The position numbers and the translations under genes are program-made. DNA of 64,000 nucleotides, taken from contig NC_135549.1 of NCBI RefSeq assembly GCF_964340395.1, positions 1,298,501 to 1,362,500 of the forward strand, read 5' to 3'. Shown here piece after piece: positions 1 through 13,134 of this stretch. The DNA comes from Glandiceps talaboti. Its lineage: Eukaryota > Hemichordata > Enteropneusta > Spengelidae. The notes beneath the pieces were generated by a model. That model did no database searches. It was given only the letters and a program-made list of their open reading frames with translations, and was not told the DNA's origin. Numbering within the stretch: the first letter of the stretch is position 1; the number at the start of each line of letters is the position of its first letter.

Positions 1-833
1 CTTAGCCAAAGTATCATCTGTATACTAGACATGCCCATCAGCACTATGTGCTATCAACTATTTATTTAGCATCCTTGATACCATGGAAACTTTATTTTAC
101 TATAGTTGGGGTACTAAGGCGTAGAAATAAGCAGTTTATCAATATCTGCACACTGGATGGACGAACAGTATGTATGTATGTATGTATGTGATTCAACTTG
201 AAATATGATCAAATGTATTACATGTATGACTGTGCTGCTACTAAATGATGTGACAAGTCATATTTGTAGCATTGGGCTGGGCCTCAAAGGAAGATACTGA
301 ACTGTTAAAAGGTTTTTGAAGTGTCCTGATACTGTAGACTATGATTTTTATAGTGTATCCTATTACACAACATCTGTCTCTATCTAAATGAATTCCCCCC
401 ATACTATCTGAATAAAAACCAATTTAAGTTTATGAGTATTTTCTATCTTTTTGTCATTTTATTCTACTAGTTGGTAATTTTATTACCCTGTCTTGATAGA
501 TTTCATCTTAACTACAGAACTAATTTCCCTGTCGGGTGTTTAGTAGGGTGTCTGTAATTCTAGATGGCAGTCACAAAATTATTCTACCAGAAGCAGTTTT
601 TATATAGAACAAGTTTTTGTTGAATAAGTTTGTCATTTTTACTAAAAGAAAATCTCTTAACTTGCTGTCTGATTTTTAGTCTTCTTTAGTTTGACCATTG
701 ATTCTGAATTGTTTACTCTAAAGAGGAGTCATTTAAAACTAGAAATCATTTTTGCCTGTCGGTACCAGGGTACATTTTACAATGTTTATACTAAGCTTAG
801 AGCTAGCAATTATTTATTCACCTTGGTCTGCCC
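1..833. other. Non-coding AT-rich stretch
   Basis: No exon with flanking splice signals or conserved protein was found. There is a (GTAT)n run near 170-190. Confidence 0.6.
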
Positions 834-1144
834 CAAGGCATAGATATATAGTTTAAGATATGCAGCCTGCAAGTATTGCAAGTCATAGCTATAGTTTAAG
901 ATATGCAGCCTGCAAGTATTGCAAGGCATAGCTATAGTTTAAGATATGCAGCCTGCAAGTATTGCAAGGCATAGCTATAGTTTAAGATATGCAGCCTGCA
1001 AGTATTGCAAGTCATAGCTATAGTTTAAGATATGCAGCCTGCAAGTATTGCAAGGCATAGCTATAGTTTAAGATATGCAGCCTGCAAGTATTGCAAGGCA
1101 TAGCTATAGTTTAAGATATGCAGCCTGCAAGTATTGCAAGGCAT
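834..1144. repeat. 43-bp tandem array, about 7 copies
   Basis: The unit contains TAGTTTAAGATATGCAGCCT and CAAGTATTGCAAG. Copies are nearly identical (AGTCAT or AGGCAT variants). Confidence 0.95.
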
Positions 1145-2753
1145 GTTTAAAACTAATGCTGTCTGATAGGCATGCAAGTAGCAAGTCCTTTTATAGCTAG
1201 CTGATGGAGAGAGAGATTGAGAAAATACTTTTAAAACACTAATGTACCTCTACATTTATGCTGCTATGTATGTTTTGCTGACATTGAGGTATGGGAGTGT
1301 CAATCCTACGCATCTTGACTTTTAATCTGTTATCTGGAGACATTTCATTCTGTACACATTTGATCAACAGGTGCAGGACAGGTTCCTTGCAACTAGTTAC
1401 AAAATGTGGTTACACTGTTATGCCTCTCAATGAGGTTTCTACAAAATTCAGAAATATATTCTGAAATGATATACTGATAGGCAGCTGTGGAAGTCACTGT
1501 ATTTTCTAAACAAAAAAAGTAATGCAGTATTAAACGGAAATGAAAACTGAAAAAGTACAATGTTAGAGGAATGGATGTGTTATGGCTTGAATGAGGAAGT
1601 ATACAGTCCTTGCATTTTGATTGTGTATGTCAAAATGCAATATTTCATATGTATTATTTATAAACAATTTTAAGAGTGAGCTGTATGTGTGGAATTGATG
1701 ATACATGTCAAGATGAATGAATGTATGGTTAACAGTGCTACAAAGTTTGTTGATTGCAGTTCTATGTTTAACATTTATTGAAATGGGCTACCTTTCACTC
1801 CTGATTTTATATTCCTGGGTTGTTTGTTATTTACTGCTACTGTATGACAGGTACTAGATTCAGACAGACATCAGTACATTTGTTATTGAAGAAGTATGTA
1901 GTTTGGTTTTCACACCTGTCATTTCTGATTTTCTGCTCACTTTCAATGTTTGTTAGCAATGTTTGATATTTTCTTGATTTGACCAGTGTTCTGATAGCAG
2001 TACATGCATGTAATTTGTAGCTTTCTGTGCTAGACTATTTTATATAAATACTACTCTTTCAGACTTTAGAGATAGTGTCTTTGATACTTGATGCTACTGC
2101 AAGTTTAATTTTTGTTATTAAAAGAAAGTATAATTTGTTTCTGACAACTCACATTCTTGAATGAGATTCCTTTTCATACTTTTCTATCAGTTGAATTTCA
2201 CTTTCTTTGTGTGTTGGGAAATCAATAGCTCAGGATTTCTGATGTAATGAGTTATCCCATGATGCATTGCTGTGTTGTAGCCTAGAATCAGGGACTTTTG
2301 CTCTTGCCTTTCCCCTATCATTTCGTTAGTGGCCATTTATTCAAACCTAAAGTTAACTTGAGAATTTCCTGCAGTAATGTTCAACCCCAATATTGAATTA
2401 TGTTTACATCATATAACTCAACCCTTCCAGTTGGTTCTAATCACATGGTGTGCTATAGATGTCATCTCAAAGTGGGAAGAACTTAAAACCCCAATAACAG
2501 AGTTTGCACCTTCTCCCTGACTGAACATTCATTAAAGTAAATGGCTGCTAGTGAAATGGCAGGGAAAGGCGAAAGCCAAAAATCCTCACATGGCTGGATT
2601 GTAGACTATGGTGTTGTTTGTGACTGCAATTGACAATGTTATTGGCACAGAACTGACACCAGATTCCCAGTTAACAAAGGTACAAGGGTATACTGCCCTA
2701 TGCATCAATACCCATTAAAGTATTACTAGGTAACCAGATGCAGAAGCTGATGA
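1145..2753. other. Non-coding AT-rich stretch
   Basis: Both strands have dense stops and I found no recognisable protein, RNA gene or repeat. Confidence 0.55.
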
Positions 2754-3350
2754 AGGGAGATAGTTTACTGTTATGTTATGTAGCAGATAGTTTACTGTTA
2801 TGTTATGTAGCAGATAGTTTACTGTTATGTTACCTAGCAGATAGTTTACTGTTTTGCTACGTAGGAGATAGTTTACTGTTATGTTATGTAACAGATAGTT
2901 TACTGTTATGTTATGTACCAGATAGTTTACTGTTATGTTACTTAGCAGATAGTTTACTGTTATGCTATGTACATGTAGCAGATAGTTTACTGTTATGTTA
3001 CGTAGCAGATAGTTTACTGTTATGTTACGTAGCAGATAGTTTACTATTTTGCTACGTAGGAGATAGTTTACTGTTATGCTATGTACATGTAGCAGATAGA
3101 TTACTGTTATGTTATGTAGCAGATAGTTTACTGTTATGTTACGTAGCAGATAGTTTACTGTTATGTTACGTAGCAGATAGTTTACTGTTATGTTACGTAG
3201 CAGATAGATTACTGTTATGTTATGTAGCAGATAGTTTACTGTTATGCTAGGTAGCAGATAGTTTACTGTTATGTTATGTTACGTAGCAGATACTTTAGTG
3301 TTATGCTAAATAGGAGATAGTTTACTGTTATGCTAGGTAGGAACATTGGG
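2754..3350. repeat. 27-bp tandem array, about 22 copies
   Basis: The unit contains AGATAGTTTACTGTTATG. Because 27 is a multiple of three, one frame stays open for 170 codons with a nine-residue repeat. This is periodicity, not a gene. Two units carry a 6-nt ACATGT insertion. Confidence 0.95.
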
Positions 3351-5022
3351 TACAGCCCAATGCCTGATTTCTAGCAAACCCATAATGCATCATTAGGGCT
3401 ATTTCGAACATTATGATCCAGTTTCCTTTGTTTTATGCCATTTGTCATGAGAATGTGTACCAATTTTATTATCTTACTTATTCTACATATATTCCTTTCA
3501 CATACTGGAAGGGAGAAGGTACATCATGGTCAAATTAACGTTTCAAGAGTTTTTCTTTCTTTTTTCTTTGACAGATTTTGACTTGGTTTATTGTACAGGG
3601 ACAGCTAGCATTGCACTTGGAATATTTCTTGACAATTTTGTTATTTTTATTGATTTAAATGTTTTGATTTTCTGACTACACACTGAGGTATGTGTAGATA
3701 AAAATTGGATGTTTCCTTTTACAGTGTAAACGTGATATATTTTATATGTTTGGCACACAGTGCAGATTGACTGCAAGAACAGCCCATGTGGGCTCTCTTC
3801 TCATCCTTTTCTGTAAGTGAGAAGGGATGAGAAGGATGCCCCCCTGGTTACATACATTGTATTTTACACTTTAACAGTGCAGATTCTAGCAATGCAATGC
3901 ATTATCTGTTCAATTCAATAAATATTGCTATTGTGCACTGAACCAGACTTGTGCAGTGTCACTATTTCTTAAAGGTTGGTGGGGCATTTGTTGTACAGCC
4001 TGTCTCTTAAAAGTTGGTGATAATGGGTGGGGTGTTTGCAATGAACTAGTATTACAGATGTTTGCATTTCTTCAACATTGATGATGGGTGGGGTTTTTGC
4101 AATGAACAAATGTTGTAGATTGTTGCATTTCTTCAATATTGATGATGGGTGGAGGTACATTTTTGCACTGAACTAGTTCTAGACTTTATTTCTTGAATGT
4201 TGATGGAAAGAGCGGGTGCGCAATGAAGAAGTCTTGCAATTTCTGTGTAGACTAAGCAGATTTTGACTAATGTCACCTAAACAGATGCTTAGACTTATGT
4301 TTACGGTTTTGTATTGTAGACAACAATTTCACACATTAATGGGGCCCTCTTAGATACATCTATCATGAAATATATCTCTTTGTGATTGTCTGATCCTGTC
4401 TAATGACACTGGTTCATTAATATTCAGGTCACATGATAGCATTGACATCACCTGACACAGTGGGTAGATTTAAAACCCAGTAACAATTTATACCTGTTTT
4501 CTGGCATTGCTTCATAAAAGTAAAATTTAAAAGCATAAATCTAAGAATCTGAGAAGGGGACTTCAAAGTTGAAGTCTGCTAGCAGGAAGGGTCTATGCTG
4601 TAGTAGGTAAGGCATTTGAACAATGAACTAGTCTTAGAATTTCCCACTTGAATTTGTGTCTACCAACCTGTAAAGTTCAACAAATTCTGGCTACATAGGG
4701 AAAGATACAAGTTAGAGCAAAATTTTCCATGGGTGTGGTACAAGGATACTGAAATACAAAGACATTCAGTCAGCAATTGATAAACAACATGTGGACATCT
4801 GATGACAGTATTTGGATAACCCTGTAGATTATGAAAGGAACAGTATAAATGACAGTGAGAAAGAACACAATACTTAATGAGATCCAAGTACGCCCACACA
4901 GTGTTGACATATACATGTGGGATTCACAATCTGGTTGCATCATTTGGCAGACATTGTCCTCATGATTCACTTGTTGGATCTTCCAGTGTCTTCCTAAATC
5001 AATTGTTTTTGTGAAGTATATT
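3351..5022. other. Non-coding stretch with degenerate repeats
   Basis: About four degenerate copies of an 80-bp unit (GATGATGGGTGGGG, TTTGCAATGAAC) lie at 3965-4180. An imperfect hairpin is at 3797-3837 (TCTTCTCATCC / GGATGAGAAGG). No coding exon is supported. Confidence 0.55.
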
Positions 5023-5156
5023 CAAACAAAAAGTGACCTGTGATTGGATGGTGGTTCAAACAAAAAGTGACCTGTGATTGGATAATGGTTCACACAAAAA
5101 GTGACCTGTGATTGGATGATGGTTCACACAAAAAGTGACCTGTGATTGGATGATGG
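5020..5156. repeat. 34-bp tandem array, 4 copies
   Basis: The unit contains CAAAAAGTGACCTGTGATTG, followed by GATGATGG. Confidence 0.93.
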
Positions 5157-5457
5157 TACTGATATATTATAATCTGATGAAACTATATCCAATATCTATT
5201 GCTGTACACAATTGATATTTATATTTAGAAGTTGTAGTTTACTACATGTAAATGTATGTTGTATGTATATACATCCATGACTCGGTATAGTAGTGAAATT
5301 ATCCTTGTAAAATATATGGCAGACCAATCACAAACGTTCATCATTGGATGGTATTGCATACTAGTTGGTGGTCCATATCGGCATTTCCTTACCTCATGCA
5401 TTTAACTGTTTTATATGCTCTTATCTTTGTTGGTGATGTCCATGATGTTTTACCAAT

Positions 5458-5538
5458 ACTACTATGCAAATGAAGCACCAACAATAGAACTATGCAAATG
5501 AAGCACCAACAATAGAACTATGCAAATGAAGCACCATC
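5458..5538. repeat. 28-bp tandem repeat, about 2.7 copies
   Basis: The unit contains ACTATGCAAATGAAGCACCA. It includes ATGCAAAT, an octamer-type motif, three times. Confidence 0.9.
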
Positions 5539-5539
5539 T

Positions 5540-6675
5540 TCCATTTCACATGGTGCATTATCCATTGGGTTTGATGACGACTCAATAATATGTTGGCGTC
5601 CAGACTAAGTTTCAGGTGAACCTTTGGGACTATCAATACAAAGAAAAACATGCTACTGTATTTCAAACACTTTACTGTGACTTGGATCTAGCTGCCCTGT
5701 AGATCAATGCAAGTCAGACCCATGGCACTGATTGTGTCTTGGGGATGAAGTTGATGTTTTTTTTTTACAAATCTGAACAAAAATTTCTGTGGCTATGAAA
5801 GAAAAACATACTTTGATTTGAGGAGAGAGAGAGTGGGCCAAGGTTTCTAACTCCAAACATTAGTCAGTTGATGGAGAGCTTATAAGTATGAAAGACTTCC
5901 TGTTTAACAAACAGGAAAACCATATAAGAGGATGTTATGCATGAATAGCTGCCTTCTGGTGTAAACATTTCAAAAGAGAGGATGTCTGCACTTTTATGAA
6001 TTTATGTAATCACAATGGCTGATTTCCACTTTTAAACAATTGTGAAGGAAGTGATATAGTTCCAAATGGAAACTTCAGAAAAAAATTGGAAGCATATCCC
6101 ACAGTCTCACTGATGTCTTGTCAGTATTGATTGTCAGGGGTGTATTACATAGGGGCTGTTGTGATACAAACAAACCATAAACACAAGAGAAACTCTACAA
6201 GTTTAATTGGCAGAAAAGTTTAATAACTTTCAAACTGGTACTTTGAAAACACAATATAAACTTGGAAAGTAGCAGTCTACAATACGTGTTGTAGTACTAA
6301 CCCTCAAATATTAAACTGGAAAACAATAAACTCTAATGGCAGTAATACTACAAGTATAAATCACCTGGTTATGATCAGCTGAACATTTAGTATATGTGGT
6401 CTACAAATTAATGACTACTGTCAGTGTTAAAGTAACAACTAAGGCTAAACAGAACATGGCTGATTCACAAAAATACATTTTCTCAAGTTATATGAATGGT
6501 ACAATGACATTATTTTCATATTTTGTAAAACTAACAACATCTTGTAATGTGACAACCAACATTGTTGTTTCTTTGCTCTGGAATCATATTTTGTAGTACA
6601 TGTAGTTCTGAACTCTGAGCAAAAATAATTTACTTAGAATATTTTGGCTACATGACTTTGCCTTCCTTGGATTAG
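5540..6675. other. Non-coding stretch
   Basis: No supported exon. The open frame near 6396-6596 has no homology-like features and no splice context. Confidence 0.5.
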
Positions 6676-6912
6676 GGGATGGAAACACTGGTAGTATACA
6701 AGTCCTCTTGTGGTCATGTGACAAGTTTATGTCATTGGACCTTAATACACAGGGATGAGGGGATAGAAACACTGGTAGTATACAAGTCCTCTTGTGGTCA
6801 TGTGACACGTTTATGTCATTGGACCTTAATATACAGGGATGAGGGGATGGAAACACCGGTAGTATACAAGTCCTCTTGTGGTCATGTGACAAGTTTATGT
6901 CATTGGACCTTG
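6676..6912. repeat. 83-84-bp tandem repeat, about 2.8 copies
   Basis: The unit contains AGTATACAAGTCCTCTTGTG and GTCATTGGACCTTAATA. Overlapping frames on both strands are periodic artefacts. Confidence 0.92.
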
Positions 6913-8407
6913 TACAATAAGAGTTGAAGGAAGCAGAGTTATTTAGCTAAACGATACTAAGTAAATAATTTATGTGCTTGAGGTACAGAACTACTAAATC
7001 ATGTCATGTTGTAAGTTACATACCATTGTTGAAAACAAGTCAACAATGATTTGTTTCTAAGTCCAACCCTTACAGAAACAAATCACTGGATTGCAAGAAT
7101 TGTTTAAAGATAATTTTTGACAAGCCAAAAAATCACAACTTTTGACGGTCCAAATTGTTGTATTGCCAGCAGACTGAATGTAAGATTTAACTAGTATTAT
7201 TAGCTTTATAGAATTACCACCACTCAGCACAACTACAGTTCTAATCAAAACTACAAAACATGAAAGTTGATGACATTTAACATTCACATTATATTACTAC
7301 TGAATTCAGATCTTGTCTACATCTATTTGAAACATCAATTCATGTCTAGCATTACAGGGAACACAAAAGGACATGATTGCCTACAATCTTCAACTCTAAT
7401 ATTACAGTGGAACACACACTGACATCGTTGCCTACAATCTTCAAATACACGTTCTGAACAGATAATTCTATCACAAATGTATACCAACTGTGCACAAGAT
7501 GGTACTTTGACCTTTGACCTGATGTTAACACAATAATATATTAAAATGAAACCAAATACATTTTACTGCAACACTATATGATCTGGATGATGTGAATAAT
7601 CATGCTATCTATTTATGGAAGTGTGCAACTCTTGAAAAATTGTTTTCTTTTTTGGTTTCTAGTACAATGAACCAAAGTGTTTCTTTTATGGTGATGGATT
7701 TTAAAACGAACGTAAATGTTTTTACTTTGAGGTGGTTTATAAAAACAAATATTAGTTATCACTATGATTTTAGCATATTTCAGATTTCTGTAATACATAT
7801 TTCATGACTTCAAATGAAAACTGTTTGTAATAGGCAGGCATAGTTTGTTGGCAGACGTAGTTTCTTGTTGAACCCATTGTGTGATCACCCAGATACTATA
7901 TTGCTGTATTACAACAAGTCATCTAAATTTACAATAACATTCACAACCCAGTATATACCGAGGATCTCTCCTGCCTACTAACAAAAAAAAGGTTTGAATT
8001 TATTTTACCTTGACCTGAAGTGATGAGTGAACTTAGTTATTTCTGTTTAACATGACACAGTATCTGTACAACTCACATCACCTGCTGTGTGATAGAAATA
8101 ACTCTACATAGTCCTGGCATACTGCTAGTAATTGGTGATGGGGTGTTTCAAGGATAACTACTGTACCAACTAGATGGATGCTATGCAGTCGTCATGACAA
8201 TGACATAGACAACATTGATGACATCACACAAAGTGAACAATGCATTCAATTTATTTTGTACATAGATTATCATGACATTCTTTGCAATTGTCCTCACCCT
8301 ATTCTGCCAACTGTGGCATACTTCTGATCTAGCTGTGGTGGAATGATAGGAATTTGTTAGGACAAAACTTATGACAAATCCAGTGACTGCAGACTGCATT
8401 GACTATA
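6913..8407. other. Non-coding AT-rich stretch
   Basis: Only short unsupported frames on both strands; no splice-flanked exon found. Confidence 0.5.
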
Positions 8408-8632
8408 GCTTGTCAGAACAGAGATGGCTGTAGACGATCCAGAGATACCACTCAGACAGGGATGACAATAGCCCACCCATCCAGACAGCAGTGACAATAC
8501 CCCATTCAGACAGCAGTGACCATAGACCATCAAGAAAGTAGTGACTATAGACCATCTATCCAGACAGTAGTGACAAGAGACCATACATTCAGACCACCAG
8601 GACTATCCCCATCCAGTCAGCAGTGACCATAG
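8408..8632. repeat. Degenerate repeat of about 30 bp
   Basis: Irregular copies built on CCAGACAGCAGTGACAATA and GACCAT. The spacing varies, so it is an old or loosely amplified array. Confidence 0.7.
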
Positions 8633-9469
8633 CCCAGCCCATAGCCCATAGTGACTATTGGTCTATGGGCCATATCCACACAAGTGGCTATTTTCAAACT
8701 ATTTGACTACTCAAACCAGGGATACATGTCCAAATTATATCATGACTGAACACTTGACCAATAAATGAAATAATTTCTATACAAGGCTGAACTACAAATT
8801 TTGAAATTGTTCATCTTGTCATTTCACAAATCCTTGCAAGTACATTGTACCTGAGTAGTGTTTAGGAATGATAGCATGCAATCAAAGTTATACATGACTT
8901 TACAAAGGAACACTAAATGTATATGAAACAAAAATATCAATACGGTTACCTATCACTTTGGACTTACAAGGTAGGTAAACTATGACAAACCTTTTTATGA
9001 TAACCTTATTATCCACTTTGCTAAACATACAAACTACATTAATTTGTAGTAATGAAATATGAAATGTAGATAATCTACTCAGTGTAAAAAAATTTTCTTT
9101 TGTAATGATAACATGTAATAAAACAAAATCTGTGTAAACTTTTTTCTTAGCAATGATGAAGTAAGATATTAAACACAAACTGTTGTAGAATGTGTTCTTG
9201 GCAATGACAATGTATAATTTGTAAAATGCCAACTCCATTTTGACTTGTACTTTGTATTTGCATGACATTTTGCAAACCTAGTATATAATAACTGGATGAG
9301 GTGTTCACACGTACCTAACACAATACTTTCATTAATTCTGAGAAATAGTACTGAATGAGTATCAATTTTCTTTCTCACGACTAAAATAAACGCATCAACA
9401 TACTTCACATATTTTGACAACCAAGTCTTTCCTTGGAAATGTACTAATGATTTCTAGTACACAATGTCA
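8633..9469. other. Non-coding AT-rich stretch
   Basis: The minus-strand frame near 8900-9268 has biased composition and no splice or domain evidence. Confidence 0.5.
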
Positions 9470-9645
9470 ACTTTCACTATCACTATGATGACCCACTATC
9501 ACTATGACGACCCGCTATCACTATGACAACCAACTATCGCTATGGCGACCAACTATCACTATGACAACCCACTATCGGTATGACAACCCACTATCACTAT
9601 GACGACCCACTTTCACTATGATGACCAACTATCGCAACCCACTAT
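9470..9645. repeat. 21-bp tandem array, about 8 copies
   Basis: The unit is close to CTATCACTATGACGACCCA with frequent substitutions. Confidence 0.88.
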
Positions 9646-9841
9646 CAATATCATGCAAATGGAGAAATTAAAAGATTAAAAATACCAAAACTGTCATAAA
9701 AATAGGAAATATCTGCAATCCTATTGTTTTAGTAACAATCTAAAAACCAATATAACTTTATATGTTTCATACAGAAAATCACAACTCTTCAAAAGGAATG
9801 TACTGATAAAAGTGAAAGTATAGTAGGATCCAGAAAAACAA

Positions 9842-10280
9842 CCATTTCAAACCCTGATTTGTAACGCAATTTAAAACCATGATTTGTAACACAATTTAAA
9901 ACCATAATTTGTAACGCAATTTAAAACCATAATTTGTAACGCAATTTAAAACCATAATTTGTAATGCAATTTAAAACCATAATTTGTAATGCAATTTAAA
10001 ACCATAATTTGTAACGCAATTTAAAACCATAATTTGTAACACAATTTAAAACCATAATTTGTAACGCAATTTAAAACCATAATTTGTAACACAATTTAAA
10101 ACCATAATTTGTAACACAATTTAAAACCATAATTTGTAACACAATTTAAAACCATAATTTGTAACACAATTTAAAACCATAATTTGTAACGCAATTTAAA
10201 ACCATAATTTGTAACGCAATTTAAAACCATAATTTGTAACACAATTTAAAACCATAATTTGTAACGCAATTTAAAAGCCC
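9842..10280. repeat. 25-bp tandem array, about 17 copies
   Basis: The unit is AATTTAAAACCATAATTTGT plus AACGC or AACAC. The first unit (AACCCTGATTTGTAACGC) resembles the 24-bp array that follows, so the two are related. Confidence 0.95.
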
Positions 10281-11245
10281 GACTTATACACAAGATAAAC
10301 CCTGATTCATGACACAACCTAACCCCTGATTTGTATCATAATCTACACCTCGACTTCTAACACAATTTACACCAACAGATGTGACATAATCAAACAAAAT
10401 CTGACTCACAAACTGAACTCTGATTTGGATCACGATCTGAGCCCTGGTTTGAATCGCAATCTGAGCCCTGATTTGAATCACAATCTGACCCCTCATTTAA
10501 ATCGCAATGTGAACCCTGATTTGAATCCCAATCAGAGCCCTGATTTGACTAGCACTTGGAACCCTGATTTAAATCACAATCTGAACCCTGATTTGATTCA
10601 CAACCTGAACCCTGATTTGATTCACAATCTGAACCCTGATTTGATTCACAACCTGAACCCTGATTTGATTCACAACCTGAACCCTGATTTGAATCACAAC
10701 CTGAACCCTGATTTGATTCACAACCTGAACCCTGATTTGATTCACAACCTGAACCCTGATTTGATTCACAATCTGAGCCCTGATTTGAATCACAATCTGA
10801 CCCCTCATTTAAATCGCAATGTGAACCCTGATTTGAATCCCAATCAGAGCCCTGATTTGACTAGCACTTGGAACCCTGATTTAAATCACAATCTGAACCT
10901 TGATTTAAATCACAATCTGAACCCTGATTTGATTCACAACCTGAACCCTGATTTGATTCACAATCTGAACCCTGATTTGATTCACAACCTGAACCCTGAT
11001 TTGATTCACAACCTGAACCCTGATTTGAATCACAACCTGAACCCTGATTTGATTCACAACCTGAACCCTGATTTGATTCACAACCTGAACCCTGATTTGA
11101 TTCACAATCTGAACCCTGATTTGATTCACAACTTGAACCCTGATTTGAATCACAATTAGTACCTTGCTTTCCATCATAATCTTAACCATTGATTTGAATC
11201 ATAATCCAACCTTTAATTTGTAACACAATCACATTCCTGATTTGT
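10281..11245. repeat. 24-bp tandem array with 312-bp higher-order repeat
   Basis: The unit is AACCCTGATTTGATTCACAA plus CCTG, about 30 clear copies with degenerate edges. A block of variant units (CCTCATTTAAATCGCAATG ... GACTAGCACTTGG) recurs exactly 312 bp apart (10491 and 10803), that is 13 units. The 244-codon frame is an artefact of the 24-bp period. Confidence 0.95.
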
Positions 11246-11445
11246 ATCATTTCATTTCCATTTTTCTACAAATCTCTTTTATGTTTCATCATGACACTGA
11301 ACTAGTTCATAGGCTGGCTCATCTGACATCACTGATACAAAAATGACAAAATGAAAGTGCACATTTTGACCTTACTATTTCCTTGGCAAGTATTTACTTG
11401 CTATATGGTTTGCAAGAGGAAAAATGTAAGTTTAATCTCTAAATG

Positions 11446-11476
<31 letters not shown>

Positions 11477-12043
11477 AAAAAAAAAAAATCCAAAATGATG
11501 AGACAAACTTTCCTGAAAGATTGTCTTTAAACTAATTTTTTTGTTGACTTAGCCTGGTTTCATGTAAGATCCACTAAAATCCATCTTGTTTAACGGTTTG
11601 AAGTTTTCCACACTAATATCTTGTAGTTTATGGTTGATATCTTCCCTAGATCTTTGACGTGCATAGCCGTTCTCTATCAATAGTTTACCTATGTCCAGCT
11701 CCTTCTCATCATCAGTACAATACAGATCAATATGTAAGACATGACTGCTACGGTAGCTGTGGTAGAAAACAAGATATCAACCTTTTACTTATCATTTCAC
11801 TGCACAAAATCTTTGCTTTCCAATCAAAGTATTTGGTGTGTCATTGAAATGAAAGTGAAAGTAAAGAAAGAATAGTAAAAAAACCACCAAGTACAAGCCT
11901 CAAAGTCTTTCATTTTAGGACTAGAAAATCAGAATTTGTTAGTTGACAAGTAAAAAGGTTCCTGTCATAAGACAACTAAAACTGTACATGTAGTTCTTAG
12001 ATTTTGGTGAACTAATGAGAATGTCACAGTGTGAGGGCGCTGT
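11246..12043. other. Stretch downstream of the Tudor stop
   Basis: Probably includes the 3' UTR of the Tudor gene (minus strand). A C/A homopolymer tract lies at 11445-11488. A possible ATTAAA signal on the minus strand is near 11431-11436. Nothing else recognised. Confidence 0.4.
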
Positions 12044-12767
12044 TTAAGTATTCTGCCACACTGGGTGTACTATAGGCAAGAACTCCCAGGTAGCATACAT
12101 GTAACCATGACTTCTGCATACACCACGGACATAATTCTTGTAGGTTGGTACATCCTTCTGTTGCCACTTTTCAAGGTATAGTGTGTCACTACCCAAATGA
12201 TGTACATTCACATAAATAGCTTTGTCAGTGTCATCTTCTGTTGCAAACTTGACAAAGGCTTGACCTAGACATTGACCAACATCACGCAGCATGCTGATAG
12301 ACGTCACACACACACCATTGAAAAGAGTCATGGCCATTGGAAAGGTACAGTATGATGGCAGTCGTTGTACAAGTAAAAGCGAACTTGTGGATGATGACCT
12401 GTCTAACAAACAACAACTTGTACTCATAGGTCTCCAAATTGTCTCTGGTCCGTGAGTGATTTTGCTCCATTCAACTATGATTGGTTTGGGTTGAATACAA
12501 GATAAAGTACAATCAAGTTTAGGACTTCTTTCAGTTTCATTGTCTACTGATATTACACTTCCAGCATCACTACTATTATCATAGCTATTCACTTTCTTTA
12601 CTTGTGAGCAGCGTTCTTGCCTCTCACTTCTTGCACTCTCATAACCACTCCTATTGTATCTATCCCCTTTCATCACACGTGACTCATGTTGCAGTCTCTC
12701 ACTTTTTTTTCTCCTTGCACCCACATATTCATTCCCACTTCTATCCCCTTTCATCACACTTGACTTG

Positions 12768-12804
<37 letters not shown>

Positions 12805-12881
12805 GACTATTATTTTCAGATCTTCTTACACCATCATAATCACTTCCTTCATATCCATCCCCTTTCATCACATGTGACTTG

Positions 12882-12921
<40 letters not shown>

Positions 12922-13094
12922 GATTATTATTTTCAGATCTTCTTACACCATCATTATCACTTCCTTCATATCCATTCCCTTTCATCACATGTGACTTGTG
13001 TTGTTGTTGTTGTTGTTGACTATTATTTTCAGATCTTCTTACACCATCATAATCACTCCCTTCATATCCATTCCCTTTCATTACATGTGACTTG

Positions 13095-13134
<40 letters not shown>

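Noticed and set aside
2738-3250. 170-codon frame with DSLLLCYVA repeats
   Set aside because: Product of the 27-bp array. It is hydrophobic by chance, with no signal of selection visible.
10425-11159. 244-codon frame with NPDLIHNL repeats
   Set aside because: The 24-bp array equals eight codons per unit. The antisense frames are equally open, and there is no splice context or unique sequence.
5458-11245. Possible CRISPR-like arrays
   Set aside because: Units are directly adjacent with no unique spacers, and the DNA is clearly animal nuclear sequence.
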